From contig CAZBUH010000018.1 in the NCBI GenBank assembly GCA_964495095.1, positions 1 to 26,509 of the forward strand: DNA of 26,509 nucleotides. Reading direction: 5' to 3'. Every line of letters starts with the position of its first letter. The first letter of the stretch is position 1. This DNA is from CAZBUH01 sp964495095. GTDB lineage: Bacteria > Bacillota > Clostridia > Oscillospirales > Oscillospiraceae. The notes below the pieces were generated by a model, which saw only the letters and a list, made by a program, of their open reading frames with translations, was not told the origin of the DNA and did no database searches. Made by a program: the position numbers and the translations under genes. Of the stretch, positions 22,847-26,509 are shown in pieces.

Positions 22847-24157
22847 TTGAAATATTATGCTGCTGTGGATATCGGCGCCTCTTCCGGCCGTGTTATCGCA
22901 GGCTGGCAGGAAGACGGCGTAATAAAAACCCGCGAGGTATACCGCTTCCCAAACGGCGCGGATATGAGGGGCGGTCATCTGGTATGGGACCTGGACAGAC
23001 TGCTTTCATCCGTAAAGGCCGGGATAGCCGCGGCAAAGGTTGAATTTTCGGATATAGAAAGCCTTTCCGTTGACACTTGGGGCGTGGATTACGTGCTTAT
23101 GAGGGACGGGGAGGAAATACCGCCCTGCTTTGCATACAGGGACGGCCGCACGGCGTCCGCCGTCCGTAGGGTGCATGGGCTAGTGCCTTTTCCGGACCTG
23201 TACCGCAGGACGGGAATCCAGTTTCAGCCCTTTAACACGGTTTACCAGCTCTTTGCCGACAAAATTGCCGGCCGGCTGGACGGCGCCACGGATTTTCTGA
23301 TGCTGCCCTGCTGGATTATGTATAAGCTCTGCGGCGTAAAGGCCCACGAGTATACAAACGCCACTACCGGCGGGCTGGTCAGCGCGGAGACCGGCGAATA
23401 TGATATGTCTATTACAGATAAATTGGGGCTTCCCCGCCGCCTTTTCCCAGCGCTGCGGCGGCCCGGCGCTGTGCTCGGCGAATACCAGGGGATAAAGGTG
23501 GTGCTCTGCGCCACCCACGACACCGCTAGCGCCGTGGAGGGCATCCCAATGGAGGAAAACGCGCCGTATATCTCCTCGGGCACATGGAGCCTCCTCGGCG
23601 TCAAAACCGAAAAGCCCATCACCACCACCGCCAGCCAGTTGGCCAACTGGTCAAACGAGGGCGGCGTGGGCTATAACCGGTATCAGAAAAATATTATGGG
23701 CATGTGGCTGGTAAACGGACTTCAAAAAGAGCTCTGTCCGGATATCCCGTTTTCAGAGCTTGTGAGGCTGGCGGAGGAGAGCGCATTCGACGGCATTGTG
23801 GACGCCAACGCGCCGTCGCTCATGTCTCCGAAAAGCATGAAAGCCGAATTTGACGCCCTGCTCCATCAGACGCTGGAGTCACCTGGGGACTATTTCCGCT
23901 GCGCCTGCCGCTCCCTGGCCTACAGCTACATGACCGCCATACAGGAGCTGCAGCACAACACCGGACGCAGCTTCGACACCGTCTATATCGTGGGCGGAGG
24001 CGCGAAAAACGGTTTCCTCAACCGCCTTACAGCGGAGGCCTGCGGCAGGAGGATTATCGCGCTGCCAATAGAGGCGACGGCGTTGGGCAATCTGAAAGTA
24101 CAGATGTCGCTGGATGACCCCGCATTAGGTAAGGGGATGACAGTATCAAAAATTTAA
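22847..24157 (+). CDS. rhaB: Rhamnulokinase
   Basis: Phosphorylates L-rhamnulose to L-rhamnulose 1-phosphate with ATP. FGGY-family kinase, 436 residues (a little shorter than the usual 460-490). N-terminal phosphate loop DIGASSGRVIAG (residues 7-18), the rhamnulokinase signature HLVWDLDRL and DTWGVDYVL, the hinge region SSGTWSLLGV, and the C-terminal VYIVGGGAKNGFLNRLTAEACGR ATP-binding block. TTG 22847 is preceded by AAAGGAG with nine bases spacing. It opens the rha operon, 14 bases before rhaA. Confidence 0.95.
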   Translation: MKYYAAVDIGASSGRVIAGWQEDGVIKTREVYRFPNGADMRGGHLVWDLDRLLSSVKAGIAAAKVEFSDIESLSVDTWGVDYVLMRDGEEIPPCFAYRDGRTASAVRRVHGLVPFPDLYRRTGIQFQPFNTVYQLFADKIAGRLDGATDFLMLPCWIMYKLCGVKAHEYTNATTGGLVSAETGEYDMSITDKLGLPRRLFPALRRPGAVLGEYQGIKVVLCATHDTASAVEGIPMEENAPYISSGTWSLLGVKTEKPITTTASQLANWSNEGGVGYNRYQKNIMGMWLVNGLQKELCPDIPFSELVRLAEESAFDGIVDANAPSLMSPKSMKAEFDALLHQTLESPGDYFRCACRSLAYSYMTAIQELQHNTGRSFDTVYIVGGGAKNGFLNRLTAEACGRRIIALPIEATALGNLKVQMSLDDPALGKGMTVSKI

Positions 24158-24171
24158 CAGGAGGAAATACC

Positions 24172-25428
24172 ATGAGCTATCAGGAGGCAAAAAGAATCTA
24201 CTCCGCTTTCGGCGTTGACACCGACGGGGCTATCGAAAAGCTTCGGCGCGTCCCCGTCTCCCTCCATTGCTGGCAGGGGGACGACGTCCGGGGCTTCGAC
24301 ACAGACCCATCCAGGCCCCTCACCGGCGGCATCCAGACCACCGGCAATTACCCGGGCAGGGCCCGCACCCCGGAGGAGCTGATGTCCGATCTGGACGTTG
24401 TCCTGGCTCTGTGCCCCGGCACAAAAAAGCTCAATCTTCACGCCAGCTATGCAATTTTCGAGGATGGCCAGTGGGTTGACCGGGACAGGCTGGAGCCGAA
24501 ACACTTCAAAAAATGGGTGGATTTCTGCAAAACCCGTGGTCTCGGCGCCGACTTCAATCCCACTTTCTTTTCACACCCCAGGTGCGACCCGCTGACCCTC
24601 TCCTCTCCCGACGCAGAGACAAGGGGCTTCTGGATTGCCCACGGGAAAGCCTGTATCCGCATAAGCAGGTATTTTGCGGAGGAACTGGGGCAGCCCTGCG
24701 TCATGAATATCTGGACCGGGGATGGCTTCAAGGATATCCCAGGAGACAGGATGGGCCCCCGGGAACGGTACAGGAAATCCCTTGACGAAATCCTGTCCGA
24801 GCCGTATGACTTCAGGCTGGTAAAGCCCTGTATTGAGTCAAAGGTGTTCGGCATAGGCGTGGAGGCGTACACTGCCGGCTCCGCCGAATTTGCCCTGAGC
24901 TACGCCGCGTTCAACAGGGATAAGTGCATCCCCCTTATGGACAACGGGCACTACCACCCCACCGAGCTGGTGTCCGATAAGATATCCGCCCTGCTTACAT
25001 TTTTCCCGGAGATTGCCCTCCATGTCACCCGCCCTGTCCGCTGGGACTCGGACCATGTGGTGCTGCTGGACGACGAGACTATGGAAATATGCAGAGAAAT
25101 AGTCCGCTGCGGCGGCCTTGACGGCAGGGTAAATATCGCGCTGGATTATTTTGACGCCTCAATCAACCGGATATCCGCCTGGGTGGTTGGCTTCCGCAAC
25201 ATACAGAAGGCCCTGCTATCCGCCCTGCTGCAGCCCGGCGATGAGATGAAAAGGCTCCAGGATAGCGGGGATTTCACCCGGCTTATGGTGACGCGCGAGG
25301 AGCTTAAGATTGCCCCCGTAGGCGAGGTCTGGGCGGAATACTGCCGTCGGTGCGGCGTCCCGGGAGACGGTGAGTGGTTTGACGGCGTGCTGAAATATGA
25401 GACAGAGGTGCTCAGTAAGCGAGGTTAA
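24172..25428 (+). CDS. rhaA: L-rhamnose isomerase
   Basis: Converts L-rhamnose to L-rhamnulose; metal-dependent TIM barrel, 418 residues, the normal length. Strong family landmarks along the protein: PVSLHCWQGDDVRGF, LTGGIQTTGNYPG, FNPTFFSHP, VMNIWTGDGFKDI, ESKVFGIGVEAYT, DNGHYHPTE.VSDKISA, RPVRWDSDHVVLLDDET and DYFDASINRI.AWV, which include the His/Asp/Glu metal ligands. ATG 24172 has AGGAGGAAA just upstream. It is followed by rhaD after 5 bases, so the two are translationally linked. Confidence 0.97.
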   Translation: MSYQEAKRIYSAFGVDTDGAIEKLRRVPVSLHCWQGDDVRGFDTDPSRPLTGGIQTTGNYPGRARTPEELMSDLDVVLALCPGTKKLNLHASYAIFEDGQWVDRDRLEPKHFKKWVDFCKTRGLGADFNPTFFSHPRCDPLTLSSPDAETRGFWIAHGKACIRISRYFAEELGQPCVMNIWTGDGFKDIPGDRMGPRERYRKSLDEILSEPYDFRLVKPCIESKVFGIGVEAYTAGSAEFALSYAAFNRDKCIPLMDNGHYHPTELVSDKISALLTFFPEIALHVTRPVRWDSDHVVLLDDETMEICREIVRCGGLDGRVNIALDYFDASINRISAWVVGFRNIQKALLSALLQPGDEMKRLQDSGDFTRLMVTREELKIAPVGEVWAEYCRRCGVPGDGEWFDGVLKYETEVLSKRG

Positions 25429-25433
25429 GGAAT

Positions 25434-26246
25434 ATGAAAGACATTTTGACTGCACCGTATATGGTGGAGATGATACGCACCGCGGCAAATATGTATAACC
25501 ACGGCTGGGATGAGCGCAACGGCGGAAATATCAGCCTTATGCTCAGCCCGGAGGAGCTGTCGGAGTATCTGGAGCCCGGCTCCGTGATACGCGAAATACC
25601 TACCGGCTTTGACGCCCCCGGCCTTGATGGAAAATATTTTCTGGTCACCGGCACCGGGAAGTATTTTAAAAACGTACAGTACGATCCCGCGCGCAATCTG
25701 GGGATTATCCGCATTGCCGGCGGGGGCCGCACCGCCCATCTCCTGTGGGGCTATTCAGACGGGGGAAAATTCACTTCAGAGCTTCCCGCTCACCTTATGA
25801 GCCACTCCGCGCGGCTGGCCGCCCATCCGGACAGCCGGGTGGTCATGCACTGCCACCCTGCCAATCTGCTGGCCATGACCTACGTCCACGAGCTGGACAG
25901 CCGGGCCTTTACCCGTACGCTGTGGCAGATGTGCACCGAGTGCATTGTGGTTTTCCCCGACGGTGTAAATGTGCTGCCGTGGATGCTCTGCGGCACCAAT
26001 GAAATAGGCGAGGCCACTGCGGAGCAGATGCGCTCCGCACGGCTGGTGGTCTGGGCGCAGCACGGCATATACGGCGCCGGAACCGATTTGGACGAGGCTT
26101 TCGGGCTTATCGAGACGGCGGAAAAGGCGGCTGAGATATATATGAAAATCGCCCATCTGCCGCTGAAAAACACCATAACAGACGATGAACTGCGTCAGCT
26201 CGCGGCCCATTTCAATGTAACGCCCCGGGCCGGGTTCCTGTCATAA
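25434..26246 (+). CDS. rhaD: Rhamnulose-1-phosphate aldolase
   Basis: Splits L-rhamnulose 1-phosphate into dihydroxyacetone phosphate and L-lactaldehyde. Class II aldolase of 270 residues. Landmarks are the phosphate-binding ERNGGNISL near residues 23-31, the zinc-binding MHCHPANLLAMTY (two His), the ECIVVFPDGV segment and the third zinc His in VVWAQHGIYGAG. ATG 25434 lies 5 bases after the rhaA stop. No lactaldehyde reductase (fucO type) or dehydrogenase follows in the window, so lactaldehyde disposal is encoded elsewhere or by the aldo/keto reductase at 15545-16567. Confidence 0.95.
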   Translation: MKDILTAPYMVEMIRTAANMYNHGWDERNGGNISLMLSPEELSEYLEPGSVIREIPTGFDAPGLDGKYFLVTGTGKYFKNVQYDPARNLGIIRIAGGGRTAHLLWGYSDGGKFTSELPAHLMSHSARLAAHPDSRVVMHCHPANLLAMTYVHELDSRAFTRTLWQMCTECIVVFPDGVNVLPWMLCGTNEIGEATAEQMRSARLVVWAQHGIYGAGTDLDEAFGLIETAEKAAEIYMKIAHLPLKNTITDDELRQLAAHFNVTPRAGFLS

Positions 26247-26270
26247 GCGCCGGAGGAAAGGAGCGGTTAT

Positions 26271-26509
26271 ATGTACAAGGGCTTTAAAATGAAATTATAC
26301 CCCGGTATGGCGGAGGAATATAAGCGCCGCCACGACGCGCTTTGGGATGAAATGAAGGATATGATCCATGAATACGGCGGACGCGGCTATTCAATATTTC
26401 TGGATGCGGAGACAAATGTGCTCTACGGCTGCCTGGAAATAGAGGATGAGGAACGCTGGGCCCTGTCGGCCGGAACGGAAATAAACCGCAAATGGTGGGA
26501 CTATATGGC
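26271..26509 (+). CDS. rhaM: L-rhamnose mutarotase, 3' end cut by window edge
   Basis: Interconverts the anomers of L-rhamnose. The first 79 codons are present of an expected ~104. It matches RhaM throughout: EEYKRRHDALW with His21 (the conserved active-site His), YSIFLD, LYGCLEIEDEERW and NRKWWDYM. ATG 26271 follows GGAAAGGAG with 7-8 bases spacing and lies 24 bases after rhaD. Completes a rhaB-A-D-M order. Confidence 0.94.
   Translation, partial: MYKGFKMKLYPGMAEEYKRRHDALWDEMKDMIHEYGGRGYSIFLDAETNVLYGCLEIEDEERWALSAGTEINRKWWDYM

Overview
The window reads as an accessory carbohydrate and natural-product catabolism region of an anaerobic, probably gut or rumen, Bacillota (Clostridia) bacterium. 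This is inferred from the class II GalT, the LipO/YtcQ-type solute-binding lipoprotein, the YesN-like AraC regulator, strong GGAGG-type ribosome binding sites and frequent TTG/GTG starts. No rRNA, tRNA, CRISPR, IS element or integrase was seen. No stretch above 300 bases lacks a gene; the longest non-coding stretches are 21385-21666 and 22630-22846.

Layout. (1) 1-4704 is a galactose block: a minus-strand pair of PocR-AraC regulator and galM (cut by the left edge), divergent from plus-strand galK-galT, which ends at a strong terminator at 4667-4704. (2) 4778-21384 is a continuous minus-strand run of 13 genes with mostly short gaps. In transcription order: two creatinase-like M24-fold proteins, a tandem-hotdog (MaoC-like) protein, a small SH3-like protein, a degenerate-receiver AraC regulator, a YghZ-type aldo/keto reductase, a GH2 glycosidase, an orphan solute-binding lipoprotein, an Old-Yellow-Enzyme/4Fe-4S flavoprotein, an FAD_binding_2 flavoprotein, two more tandem-hotdog proteins (ATGA overlap), and a second small SH3-like protein. 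(3) 21621-26509 is an L-rhamnose block: a minus-strand AraC regulator with its own terminator, divergent from rhaB-rhaA-rhaD-rhaM (rhaM cut by the right edge).

The flanking blocks encode the entry of galactose (GalM, GalK, GalT) and L-rhamnose (RhaM, RhaA, RhaB, RhaD) into central metabolism. The middle block looks like a substrate-specific catabolic system: a cytoplasmic GH2 enzyme removes a sugar, and two flavoproteins plus hotdog and M24-fold enzymes act on the remaining, perhaps unsaturated, aglycone. The OYE + FAD_binding_2 pair recalls the reductases of bacterial isoflavone-to-equol conversion, but the tandem-hotdog/SH3-like cassette is not part of any pathway I can name. The substrate is unknown; a rhamnose- and/or galactose-containing plant glycoside is a guess from context. 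The middle operon, especially the tandem-hotdog + 81-residue partner cassette and the metal-ligand-less M24 pair, is the best candidate here for an undescribed system.
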